Origin: JBDSLU01 sp963844435
GTDB taxonomy: Bacteria; Acidobacteriota; Vicinamibacteria; Vicinamibacterales; Vicinamibacteraceae
Length of the DNA stretch: 64,000 bases
Assembly: GCA_963844435.1 (NCBI GenBank)
Contig: CAWJOG010000021.1
Location: forward strand, 310,001-374,000
Reading direction: 5' to 3'
In this document: positions 29,081 to 38,689 of the stretch, piece after piece
How positions within the stretch are numbered: the first letter of the stretch is position 1
Layout of the letters: each line of letters opens with the position of its first letter
Notes under the pieces: generated by a model
What the model was told of the DNA's origin: nothing
The model's input: only the letters and a program-made list of their open reading frames with translations
Database searches by the model: none
Position numbers and translations under genes: made by a program

Positions 29081-32000
29081 CGAGGGTGGCCTCTGTGGAG
29101 TCCCTGTCAGAGCTCACCCACCTCACCGGTGACGAGCGGCGCCAGATTGCGATCGGGGCCGCCAGCGTCTTCGAGCGGACCGCCTTCGCGCTCGCCGGCA
29201 AGGCGCGCCAGACCGAGGCCTTCGCCCCCACCGAGCAGGCCCTTGGCGTGCTGCGGGCGTGGATCCAGGCCTATTCTCCAGGCGATCCCGAAGCCTTCGA
29301 ACGCCGCCTGACCTGGGACGAGATGTCGATGACCGACGTCGCCCGGGCGCTGTCGCAGCCCCCGGTCGCGATCGTCGAGCCCGACTGGCTGGTCCACATC
29401 GACGCCATCGCCGGCGCGGCCCGCCACGCGGCTGCCGAGATCGAGCATGGCCCGCTCGGCGAGCGGCAGCTCTATGCCGACGCCGGTCCGGCCGGGACCG
29501 CGCCGGCGCCGGCGAATTCGCCCGACGCCGTCCGGGACGCCGAGCTGCCGCCGTTCCTGGACCTCCTGGTGCCGATGCTGCGCGTGGCGCGCAGGGGCCT
29601 CGCCGGCGAGCATCCGCCGGCGATTTTCGCGCCGGATGCGATCGCGCGGCTCGAGCGGCACCTGCTCCGCACGCTGGCCCGGACCGCGGAGCTCGCCCTG
29701 TTCGACGAGCTGAAGGCGTTCCGCGCGGCCGAGCGCGGCGGCTACGACGCCTTCGTCCGCAGCCAGCTCGCCGACGGCCTGGTGCCGCTGTTCTGCGACT
29801 ACCCGGTGCTGGCGCGCCAGGTCGCGGTGATCATCGGGCGCTGGGTGACCGCGACGGCGGAGCTCGCCTCGCGCATCGTCATCGATCGCGAGGCGCTGGC
29901 GGGGACCTTCGGCGACGGCACCGACACCGGCCTGGTCATCGACATCGAGCCGGCGCTGTCCGACGCGCACCATGGCGGGCGCCGGGTCGCGGCGCTGACC
30001 TTCGCCTCCGGCCTCCGCGTCGTCTACAAGCCGCGCAGCCTCGCCCTCGACGCCGCCTACGGCCGGCTGCTGGCCTGGGTCGCGGCGCAGGCGCCGCCCG
30101 ACGGCGTCACCCGGGCCGACGTGACGCGCGGCTTTGCCGGCCTGGCGCTGCGCGTCCTCGATCGCGGCGATCACGGGTGGGTCGAGTTCGTCGAGCAGGA
30201 AGCCTGCACCGGCCTGGCCGAGGTCCGGGCCTACTTCGCGCGCGCCGGCGGCCTCGTCTGCCTCACGCACGTCCTGCGCGGCAGCGATCTCCACATGGAG
30301 AACGTCATCGCGACGCGCCGCGGCCCGGTGCTGATCGACCTCGAGATGCTGCTGCAGCCGGTGGCCAAGGTCGCGGCGGCCTCGGCGCCGGCGTTGCCGA
30401 GCGGCGAGCCGGTCGCGCCGGCGGGCGGTCACCGCCGCCACGTCGCCGGCCGTGGACGGCGAGAGCTGCCTCACCACCGGCTTCGTGACGATGGTCGAGT
30501 CGAACGGCGCCGAGGTGTTCGACGTCGGCGGCCTGCGCGGCACCGGCACCGGTACCGCGGCCCTCGCCGGCCGGATCTGGCGCGATCTCGACTCGGACAC
30601 GATCCACTTCACCGACGACACCACCTTCACCACCCGCGTCCGCAACGCCGTGCGCCTCGACGGCGCGATCCAGGCGCCCGACGCGTTCGCCGCCGATCTG
30701 CTGGAAGGCTTCGACGCGACCTACCGCCTGCTGGTGGCCCATCGCGAGGCGCTGCTCGCGGCGGACGGCCCGCTCGCCGCCTTCGCCGGTACGCCGGTCC
30801 GGGTGCTGCCGCGGCCCACCACGCAGTACGCCTCGCTCATCTATCTCCTCAGCCGGCCGAAGTATCAGAAGGACGGCTGCCGCTGGAGCACGGCGTTCGA
30901 CGCGCTGAACCGGGCGGTCAACGGATCGCACGACGCGCCCGAGGTCTGGCCGGTCCTGGTCAGCGAACGCAAGGCGCTCGAAGGCCTCGACGTCCCGCAC
31001 TTCACGGTTCTCGCCGACGACACCGCCGTCCGCGTCGGCCGGCGCGTGCTGATCGAGCAGCGCTATGCCCGATCCGGGCTGGCCGCCGTGAAGGATCGCG
31101 TCGCCGCCCTGTCCCCGGCCGACCTCCAGGCGCAGCTCCTCCGGATCAGCCGTGCGCTGTCGGAGACGATCCACAGCCGCTATTCGACCGAGCCGGAGCA
31201 CGCCGCGCACACCGAGCTCGACGTCACCTCGCCCGACTTCCTCGTCGACCACGCGCTGTGGATCGCGCGGGAGCTGGTCGACCGCGGCCTCGACACCCCG
31301 CACGGTGTCGGCTACGCCGGCTGGGCGCTGATGGACGAAACCGGGCCGCGGCGGCATCACCTCTACGACGGCTCGCTCGGCCCGGCGGTGTTCCTGGCCG
31401 CGGCCGCCGTCGTGTCGGGCGACGACCGCTGGCGGCGGTGTGCCCGCGATTTCGCCGGCGGGGCCAGCGCCGCGGTCGCCAAGGGCGTGGTCGACGACGC
31501 GGCCATCGGCGTCGGCTCCGGCGCGGCCTCGGTCGTCTACGGCCTCACCACCATCGGCGCGCTGCTCGGCGACGGCACGTCGCTCGAGCTCGCCCGGAGC
31601 GCGGCGCGCCGGATCGCGCCGCACCGCATCGCGCGGGATACCGCGCTCGACGTCATCAGCGGCGCCGCCGGCGCCGCCCTGGGCCTGCTCGCCCTGTACA
31701 AGGTGACGCACGACTCGGACATCCTCGATCTCGCCACCGCCTGCGGCGACCGGCTTGTCCAGACCTCGATGGAGTCCGATCAGGGGCTGTCCTGGCGGGC
31801 GCCCGACGGCCGGGTCTACACCGGGTTCGCCCACGGAGTGGCCGGCATCGCCTACGCCCTCGGGCGATTGTTCGACGTCACTGGTGAGCGTCGGTTCGGT
31901 CGGGCCTCCGCCGACGGTTATCGCTATGTGGCCTCACGATACGTGGACGCGGCGCAGAACTGGCCGGTGCTGGGGGAGCCCGTGGAGGGTGTCGCCGGCC

Positions 32001-32464
32001 TCGGCCCGTCGATGACCGCCTGGTGCCACGGCGCGCCCGGAGTGACGCTGGCCATCTCGCTCGGCAGCGCCGATACCGTCTACGCCAAATTGCTCGACCA
32101 GCTCGAACCCGCGCTCAAGACCACCGCCGGCGCCTCGCCGCACATGGCCGATCACCTGTGCTGCGGCAACATGGGACGCTGCGAATCGCTGTTCACGACC
32201 GGCCGGCGCCTGATGCGGCGCGAGGCCGTCGAAGGCTCACGCCGGCTGGCGCGCGTCGTCATCGCCCGGGCCCGCAAGGCCGGCCACTTCTGCCTGGCCG
32301 CCAATGGGTTCGAATACCGTATCTTCGACCCCGGCTTCTTCCGGGGCGTGTCGGGGATCGGCTATACCCTGCTGCGCCTGGCGGCGCCTTCCAGCCTGCC
32401 GTCCGTCGCCGCCTTCGAAGCGCCGCCCTCCAGCGTGCGACCCACGCGATCCCCTCTGGTCTAA
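29077..32464 (+). CDS. lanM: Class II lanthipeptide synthetase LanM, CCG zinc type (one frameshift)
   Basis: About 1,129 residues from GTG 29077, overlapping the activator stop (GTGA). The N-terminal half is the dehydratase (DUF4135, kinase-like): LRVVYKPRSLALDAAYGRLL, RGSDLHMENVIA and GPVLIDLEMLLQP. A frameshift lies near 30425. The C-terminal half is a LanC-like cyclase with Zn-binding Cys in MTAWCHGAPG (codon 32024) and a Cys-Cys pair in DHLCCGNMGR (codons 32159 and 32162). The CCG pair rather than CHG is the ligand set of the ProcM-like group, known for substrate tolerance. It would dehydrate Ser/Thr and add Cys thiols to make (methyl)lanthionine. No precursor gene was recognised beside it. 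Confidence 0.93.
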
Positions 32465-32478
32465 GGAGAACAACGTTC

Positions 32479-33927
32479 ATGCGCCGTTCCGCTGTCCTGT
32501 CGCTGGCCCTCCTCGTCGCGCTTCCCTCGTGGGCGGCGGCGCAGGTCATCACCCTTCCGTCGGAGCCAGGCTTCGGGTTCAGGGACACGCCGCCGACGGT
32601 GCCGGCGTCGCGCCTGATTCCCCAGGCGATGGCGGATGCCGCCAGGTTGAGCGATTTTCGCGCGACGGTCGACCTCACCCGCGCGTTTTCCATCGGGACC
32701 GACCTGTCCCGCGTCCCGGCGCTGCTGAACGTCGGCATCGCCCAGCAGGTCACGACCTTCCCGCAGTCGACGTCGTGGGGCGGTCATCTCGACGACACGA
32801 AGGAGGTCACCGGCCCGGTCACGCGATCGTCGTTCGCCGAGCGCGCCGCAACGCTTGGCAAGGGCGTGTTCTCGTTCGGCTTCGGCCAGCAGTCGCTGCA
32901 CTACGATCGCATCGACGGCATCGACCTCGAGAACGGCGACCTGACGTTCGTGTTCCAGCACAACAACTGCTGCGGCCTGAACGCGAACCCCGGTGAGCTC
33001 ACCGACCTGACCCCGGACTTCGAGCGCGATCTGCTCCAGCAGAAGGTCGGCATCGACATCGATCGCAACGTGTTCGCGACCGTCGTGGAGTACGGCCTCG
33101 CCGATCGCATCGACCTCGGCGTGGTCGTGCCCTTCGTCAAGCTGGACATGCACACGCGGGTGTTCTCGCAGATCATGCGGACCGCGACTCCGCCCACCGA
33201 GGCGGAGGAGCGCGGCAACACCATCCCCATTCACGCGTTCGACCCGCTCGGGCTCAGCAATCGCACGACCTACGCGAGCGCGCACTCTCGCGGCATCGGC
33301 GACATCGTCGTCCGCGGCAAGGCGCACCTCCTCAAGACGGAAGAGGGCGGCATTTCGGTCGCGGTCAACGTCAGCTTGCCGACCGGCGACGAGGACGATC
33401 TGCTCGGGACCGGCGCGATGCGGGTCGAGGCGCGCGGCATCTGGTCGGAGCAGTTCGGGCGGGTCGGCGCCCACCTCAACGGCGGCTATACGACGTCGGG
33501 CGGTTCGCTGCCGTCGTCGCTGACCGCGACGGTCGAGCCCCTGTCCAATCGCCCGGTCGTCAGCGACGACCTGCTCGCGCTGCCGGAGGAGATCAACTTC
33601 GTCGGCGGCGTCGAGGTGGCGGTCGCGTCGCGGGTCGGGATTACGGGGGACATCATCGCCCGTCAGCTCCGCAACACCTGGCACTTCGAGGGCGCCAGCG
33701 CCACGTTCGCGTCGCGCGGGCCCGGCGCCTCGCCGGCCGCGGTCTCGGTCGCGAGCGACCTGCGGGCACTCGACCCGGGCAACCTCACCCAGATCCTGGC
33801 CGGGATCGGGATGCGCGCCCACATCGCGCGGCCGCTGCTGCTGAGCGTCGACGTGCTGCTGCCCGTGTCCGGCGACGGCCTGCTGCCGAAAGTCGGCGTG
33901 GTCGCCGGCTTCTCGCTGGCCTTCTGA
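32479..33927 (+). CDS. Outer-membrane beta-barrel protein, paralogue A
   Basis: 482 residues from ATG 32479 with AAGGAGA upstream. Signal peptide SAVLSLALLVALPSWAAAQV, then a barrel with repeated amphipathic strands (DRIDLGVVVPFVKLDMHTRV, ISVAVNVSLPTGDEDDLLGT, RVGAHLNGGYTTSGG) and a final aromatic strand ending in SLAF. The motif VFQHNNCCGLNAN is shared with the gene at 37048-38486 (IRQHNDCCP), which marks them as a paralogous pair. It lies 14 bases after lanM and so is probably co-transcribed. A porin or sensor for the product is possible but not shown. Confidence 0.75.
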   Translation: MRRSAVLSLALLVALPSWAAAQVITLPSEPGFGFRDTPPTVPASRLIPQAMADAARLSDFRATVDLTRAFSIGTDLSRVPALLNVGIAQQVTTFPQSTSWGGHLDDTKEVTGPVTRSSFAERAATLGKGVFSFGFGQQSLHYDRIDGIDLENGDLTFVFQHNNCCGLNANPGELTDLTPDFERDLLQQKVGIDIDRNVFATVVEYGLADRIDLGVVVPFVKLDMHTRVFSQIMRTATPPTEAEERGNTIPIHAFDPLGLSNRTTYASAHSRGIGDIVVRGKAHLLKTEEGGISVAVNVSLPTGDEDDLLGTGAMRVEARGIWSEQFGRVGAHLNGGYTTSGGSLPSSLTATVEPLSNRPVVSDDLLALPEEINFVGGVEVAVASRVGITGDIIARQLRNTWHFEGASATFASRGPGASPAAVSVASDLRALDPGNLTQILAGIGMRAHIARPLLLSVDVLLPVSGDGLLPKVGVVAGFSLAF

Positions 33928-33979
33928 TCCCGATGTCCCCGGAGGCCCGGCGATGGCGCCGGGCCCGGTCAAACCACGG

Positions 33980-33985
33980 TAATAT
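33980..33985 (+). promoter_or_regulatory. -10-like TAATAT, possibly leaderless start of the cNMP-FHA gene
   Basis: TAATAT ends seven bases before ATG 33993 and no Shine-Dalgarno sequence is present between them, so transcription could begin at or very near the start codon. No good -35 element is seen. Confidence 0.4.
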
Positions 33986-33992
33986 CCCGGAA

Positions 33993-34670
33993 ATGCCGAC
34001 GCCGGATTCGAAGGACGCGTACTCGAAAGCCGTCAAGGGCGGCGAGGTGGTGTTCACGGCCGGCGACGCCGGCTCGGACCTCTTCATCATCGAGGAGGGG
34101 CGGGTCGAGCTGTCGGTGGCGCCGCCGCCGCGCACCTACACCCTCGAAGTCGGCGACTTCTTCGGCGAGCGGGCCCTGGTCCACGACCAGCGCGACTCGA
34201 CCGCCAAGGCGTTGACCGCCTGCCGGCTGCTGCGGATCGATCGCGCCACCTTCACGGCGATCGTCAAGGTCCACCCGGAGATCGCGCTGCTGATGCTGCG
34301 CAGCCTGCCCCGCGAAGGCGGCCAGTCGGCGGCGCCGGCGGCCGGCGCGGCACCGACGTCGGGCGTTTTGGTCACGGCGTCGAACGCCCGCTACGCGCTC
34401 GAGAAGGCCGACATGCTGGTCGGCCGTTCGAGCCAGGCGTCGGGCTACACCGCCGACATCGATCTCTCGGGCCACGATCCCGACAAGACGCTCAGCCGCA
34501 AGCACGCGCGGATCACGCGATCGAAGGACGGCGTGTTCCTCAAGGAGGAGGAAGGCCGCAACGGGACGTTCGTCAACGGCACGCGCGTCGGTCCCGGCCA
34601 GACGGTGCGCCTCGCCGAAGGCGACCGCATCCGCTTCGGCCTCGTCGAAGTCGTCTTCCGGTCGGCGTAG
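33993..34670 (+). CDS. Cyclic-nucleotide-binding plus FHA domain protein
   Basis: 225 residues. Residues 10-105 are a cNMP-binding domain (EVVFTAGDAGSDLFIIEEGR, LEVGDFFGERALVHDQRDST) in which the FGERAL phosphate-binding core is kept. After a Gly/Ala linker, residues 125-225 are an FHA domain (ADMLVGRSSQASGYTADIDL, TLSRKHARITRSKDG, GRNGTFVNGTRV) with the phosphothreonine-binding Arg, Ser and Asn. It could join second-messenger and phosphorylation signals. It starts 66 bases after the barrel gene and is followed within eight bases by the AAA ATPase. Confidence 0.9.
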   Translation: MPTPDSKDAYSKAVKGGEVVFTAGDAGSDLFIIEEGRVELSVAPPPRTYTLEVGDFFGERALVHDQRDSTAKALTACRLLRIDRATFTAIVKVHPEIALLMLRSLPREGGQSAAPAAGAAPTSGVLVTASNARYALEKADMLVGRSSQASGYTADIDLSGHDPDKTLSRKHARITRSKDGVFLKEEEGRNGTFVNGTRVGPGQTVRLAEGDRIRFGLVEVVFRSA

Positions 34671-34677
34671 GCGCGGG

Positions 34678-35950
34678 ATGAGCGCCGAGTCCCCATCGAC
34701 GTTCGCCGGCGCCTGAAAAGCCGGCCCGGCCCACCGACGCCGAGTCGCGCCTCGCCAAGCTCACGTCCGTCTTCACGCCGGCCATCCCGGTCAGCCAGAG
34801 CGCGGTCTTCGCCGGCCGCCTCGAGCAGATCCAGCAGGTCGTCGACGCCATCGGCCAGCCCGGCGTCCACGTCGTCATCTTCGGCGAGCCCGGCGTCGGC
34901 AAGACGTCGCTCGCCAACATCCTGTCGAAGCGGCTCGGATCCGAGACGAGGGCGGTGGTGGCGCCGCGCGTCACCTGCGAGCGCACCGACGACTTTTCGT
35001 CGCTGTGGCGGCGCATCTTCGCCGACATCAAGGTGGCGCGCGAACGGGCCGTGGTCGGCTTCGGCGCCAAGCCTCGCGAGGAGCAGGGCTCACTCGATGA
35101 GACGGTGCCCGAGATCGTCACGTCCGCTGACGTGAAGCGCGCGCTCGGGTCGGTCGGGCGCGGCTGCGTCCTCGTGGTCATCGTCGACGAGTTCGATCGC
35201 ATCGGCGACCCCGAGGTCCGGGCCACGTTCGCCGACACGATCAAGGTGCTCTCGGACCACGCCGTGCCGGCGACCCTGATCCTGGTCGGCGTGTCCGACA
35301 CGGTCGACGGCCTGATCGAGCAGCACGGCTCGGTCGAGCGGGCGCTGGTCCAGGTGCGGATGCCGCGGATGTCGTCCGACGAGCTCGAGCACATCGTGAC
35401 GCGCGGCCTCGAGCTGCTCGGCATGACCATCGAGCCCGACGCGCTGGCGCACGTCGCCGCGCTGTCGCAGGGCCTGCCGCACTACACGCACCTGCTGTCG
35501 CTGCACGCGTCGCGGATCGCCATCGACGCCGGCCTCGACCGCATCGACACGACGCACGTCGTCCAGGCGATCGGGCGAGCCCTCGAGAAGGCGCAGCACT
35601 CGATCAGGAGCGCCTACGCCGCGTCCATCGCCAGCCGCCACGAGCGCAACTACTACCCGGACGTGCTGCTCGCCTGCGCCCTGGCCCGCAACGACGACTT
35701 CGGCTTCTTCGGCCCGGCCGACGTCCGCGCCGCCCTCGATCGCCTGTCGCCCGGCACCTACAAGGACACTCGGATCGAGCGCCACCTGGCGCACTTCGCG
35801 CCAGCCGGCGAGGACGTGGAGGACGGCATCCTCCACGCCGAGGCGCGGCCGCAGGGGCGGCGCTACCGGTTCCGCAACCCGCTGATGCAGCCCTACGTCG
35901 TCCTGCAGGGCGTCTCGAGCGGACGCGTCACGCGCGAAATGCTGGCGTAG
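34678..35950 (+). CDS. AAA+ (Orc/Cdc6-like) ATPase with C-terminal winged helix, one frameshift
   Basis: About 424 residues. ATG 34678 begins MSAESPSTFAGA, then the frame changes near 34711-34717 and continues PEKPARPTDAESRLAKLT. Walker A is IFGEPGVGKTSLANILSK, Walker B CVLVVIVDEFDRIG, and the sensor region ATLILVGVSDTVDGLI. The C-terminus (DFGFFGPADVRAALDRLSPG) looks like a winged helix. Without the early frame correction the only start in frame is at 34955, after Walker A, which would destroy the ATPase; I therefore place the start at 34678. Role unknown; it shares the strand and spacing of the cNMP-FHA gene. Confidence 0.8.
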
Positions 35951-35984
35951 GGTGCGGCCGCGCTCGACGCGGCCGTGGGCGAAT

Positions 35985-36080
35985 TTACTGCTTTTCGTAC
36001 TTCACGAGCAGGGCGGTGACGTTGTCGCGTCCGCCGGCTTCGAGCGGGAGATCGATCAGCGTCTGGACCCGCGCTGTGTC
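35985..36080 (-). pseudogene. Duplicated 3' fragment of the PP2C phosphatase gene
   Basis: On the minus strand this stretch reads TLIDLPLEAGGRDNVTALLV followed by KYEKQ and a TAA stop, nearly identical to the last residues of the intact phosphatase at 36198-36963 (TLIDLALEAGGRDNVTALLV, KYEKP). DNA identity is high over about 95 bases. It has no catalytic part. Between the two copies lie about 115 bases that read as Ala-rich text. It is a remnant of a tandem duplication, now reduced to the tail. Confidence 0.8.
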
Positions 36081-36197
36081 TGGTGGGCGACGCCGCCTCG
36101 GCGGCGTCGCGGGCAGCCAGGTGGCCGCGGCCGTGAGCCAGCCGGCGCTGGGCGCGCCGTCTGGCAGCCGCGGCGGCTGCCGCGCGCGCCGTCGACT

Positions 36198-36963
36198 CTA
36201 CGGCTTCTCGTATTTCACGAGGAGGGCCGTTACGTTGTCCCGCCCTCCCGCTTCCAGGGCGAGGTCGATCAGCGTCTGCGCGCGCGCTTCGAGCGTCTTG
36301 TCCGTGTCCACGACCTCGAGCATCCTGGTTTCGTCAACCAGATCGTGGAGCCCGTCGGTGCAGAGCAGCAGGGTGTCGCCGTGGCGGAGCGGCCGCTCGT
36401 GAATCGTGATTTCGGTGTCGGTCAGCGTGCCGATCGCCTTGGTGATCACGTGGCGCAGCGGATGCCGCTCCAGCTGCGAGGCGTCGATGTTGGGCTCCTG
36501 CGCCTTGAGGGCCGAGAGCCATGAATCGTCCTCGGTGAGCGGCGCGATGGCGTGGTCGTTCACCAGGTACATCCGCGAGTCACCGACCGAGGCGAAGGTC
36601 AGCGTGTCGCCCGAGACCAGCGCGGCGACCACCGTGGTGCCCATCCCGCCGGTACTGCGGCCCGCTCTCGCTCATCTGGAAGACACGCCGGTTCGCCAGC
36701 CGCAGCGCGGTGCGGATCCGGTTGGCGTCGTAGGACAGCCCGGTTTCGACCCCGAATGGCCAGGTGAACTCCTCGTCCTCGCGCGTCCGCTGGATGAAGC
36801 CGAGGACGCTCTCGAGCGCCAGCCGCGAGGCGATCTCGCCGGCGTTGTGCCCGCCCAGGCCGTCGGCCACCAGATAGAGCCCGAGCTGCACGTCGTAGTA
36901 GAACCCGTCCTCGTTGATCTTCCGGATGCGCCCCGGATGTGTAACCCCGTGGACCGTGAGCAT
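36198..36963 (-). CDS. PP2C-family Ser/Thr protein phosphatase (one frameshift)
   Basis: About 255 residues from ATG 36963. Metal-binding motifs are intact: RIRKINEDGFYYDV, LVADGLGGHNAGEIASRLAL, GMGTTVVAALVSGDTLTFAS, GDSRMYLV, LLLCTDGLHDLVDE and GGRDNVTALLV. A one-base frameshift lies near 36655, before the GMGTT motif, and explains why the gene appears as two frames. It should remove phosphate from Ser/Thr residues in the cytoplasm and is a natural antagonist of the kinase at 38690. Its 3' end has a duplicated copy at 35985-36080. Confidence 0.92.
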
Positions 36964-37047
36964 GGAGGCACTATCGCACAGAACACCTTGATTTCAGCGG
37001 GGTTGCTGGCCGGCGCCAGCGTCCCCGCCACAGGTCGCAGGTCGCTT

Positions 37048-38486
37048 TCAGAACACGTAGTCGAGGCCGAGCACCAGGGTCGGCTTCGGCTTCAGGCCGC
37101 CGTCGGTCATCGGGAACAGCACGTTGGCGTTCAGCAGCAGCGTCTTGGCCACGTTGATCTTGGCGCCGACGATGCCGAGCACCATGTTCAACGAGCCCGT
37201 CTCCTCGAGCAGCGAGAATTCCTGCATGGCGGTGAACCCGGTGCTCGGCAGCGGACCGGCGCCGCGGTTCGGGTAGACGTTGTCACGCAGCTCGAAGCGC
37301 GAGACGTCGAACAGCGTGCGGCCGCGCACGTCGAAGCCGAGCGTCACCCGCGGGTGGGCCGCGACGTTGAGGCCGAACACGTAGTTGAACTCGTCCGGAA
37401 CCTCCAGGTCCACCGCGGCCAGCTGCAGCCCGACGATCGTGTCGAGCCGGTGATCGTCCTCGTCGACATCGAGCTGGCTCGCCGCGCTGCTCGATTCACC
37501 GCTCGACAGGGTGTAGCCGATGTTGACGTGCGGGCTGACGCGGCCGTAGTCGCCGGAGTAGATGAACATCATCTCCGCCCGGGTGGCGCCGGTGCCGAGG
37601 AGCTCGTCCTTGTCGCCGGTCGGCAGTCGCAGATCGAGGCCCGGCGGCGAACGACGTCACGTCTCCGCGCACGAAGTTGTACTTGGCGCGGATCGACATG
37701 TCGCCGAGGCCGTTCGACGAGCCGCTCTCGGTGAACGTGGCGCGATCGGCGCCGGCGGTGTCGAAGCTGTGGGTCGGCGAGCTGGCGCCCGACGCGGTGC
37801 GGAAGATGCGGCCGTCGACCCGCGCGTCAAGGTCAACGTGCACGAACGGCACGGCGAGGCCGAGGTCGAAGTTGTCGCTCACGCCGTAGGTCGCGAAGAG
37901 CACGCTGGCGCGCGAGCTGATGTCCAGCGACAGGTTGGACTGCAGCAGATCGCGCTCGAATTCCGGAGTGAAGTTCGTCGGCTGGGTCGGGTTGCCGCCG
38001 CGGCGGGCAGCAGTCGTTGTGCTGCCGGATGAAGGAGAGCGCGCCCGAGTCGAGCGCGACGCCCTCGAACGAGTCGTAGCTGGTCGACTGGAAGGCGAAG
38101 CCGATGTTGGTCTGGCCCTTGCCGAGGGTGATCGCCCGTTCGGCGAACGCCGGACCGAAGGTCTCGCTCGACATCGACACCTCGCCGGTCACCGAATTGG
38201 TGGTGAAGCTGAAGCCACCGGACGACGAGCCGAGGGGGAAGGACAGCAGCTGAGCGCCGAGCTCGACGTTCATCTGCCGGGCCGAGCGCGCCAGGCTCTC
38301 GCCGACGAGGAAGTGAGGCTCATGGACGACCGGCTGGTTGGGCTGCGAGCGGTTGATGGTGGATTCCGCGATGACACGACTCACGAGGCCGGCGAGCGGT
38401 CCCTGCGCCGCACGCGACGTCGGGCGCCGGCAGGCAGAACAGAGCTGACCGACGACAGCAGGCGAGCCGGGGCGAACGGCGAACAT
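37048..38486 (-). CDS. Outer-membrane beta-barrel protein, paralogue B (frameshifted)
   Basis: About 475 residues from ATG 38486, with AAAGGAG seven bases upstream. Breaks occur near 38005 and 37650, and the first 40 residues lack a clean signal peptide, so another compensating pair may hide there. Matches to paralogue A: FAERAITLGKGQTNIGFAFQ, SFIRQHNDCC, FATYGVSDNFDLGLAVPFVH, YGRVSPHVNIGYTLSSGESS and a C-terminal strand ending LGLDYVF. Function unknown, but one copy lies beside lanM and the other between phosphatase and kinase. Confidence 0.75.
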
Positions 38487-38689
38487 GAGCGAACTCCTTT
38501 AAGGACCGGAGACTGACGAGTGGGCTGCGCCGACGAGCCCGGTGATCACCCGCCGCTCTTATAACGCTGCCTGACGGCAAACCGAACCAGGTCACCTTCG
38601 CCGTTCGCGTCCGTCCCTTCCTGTACAATGAGCCGACAGCCGCTGGCGTAGCCCGACCCGGCGCACGCGACGCGCGCGGAGAGTTCCGG

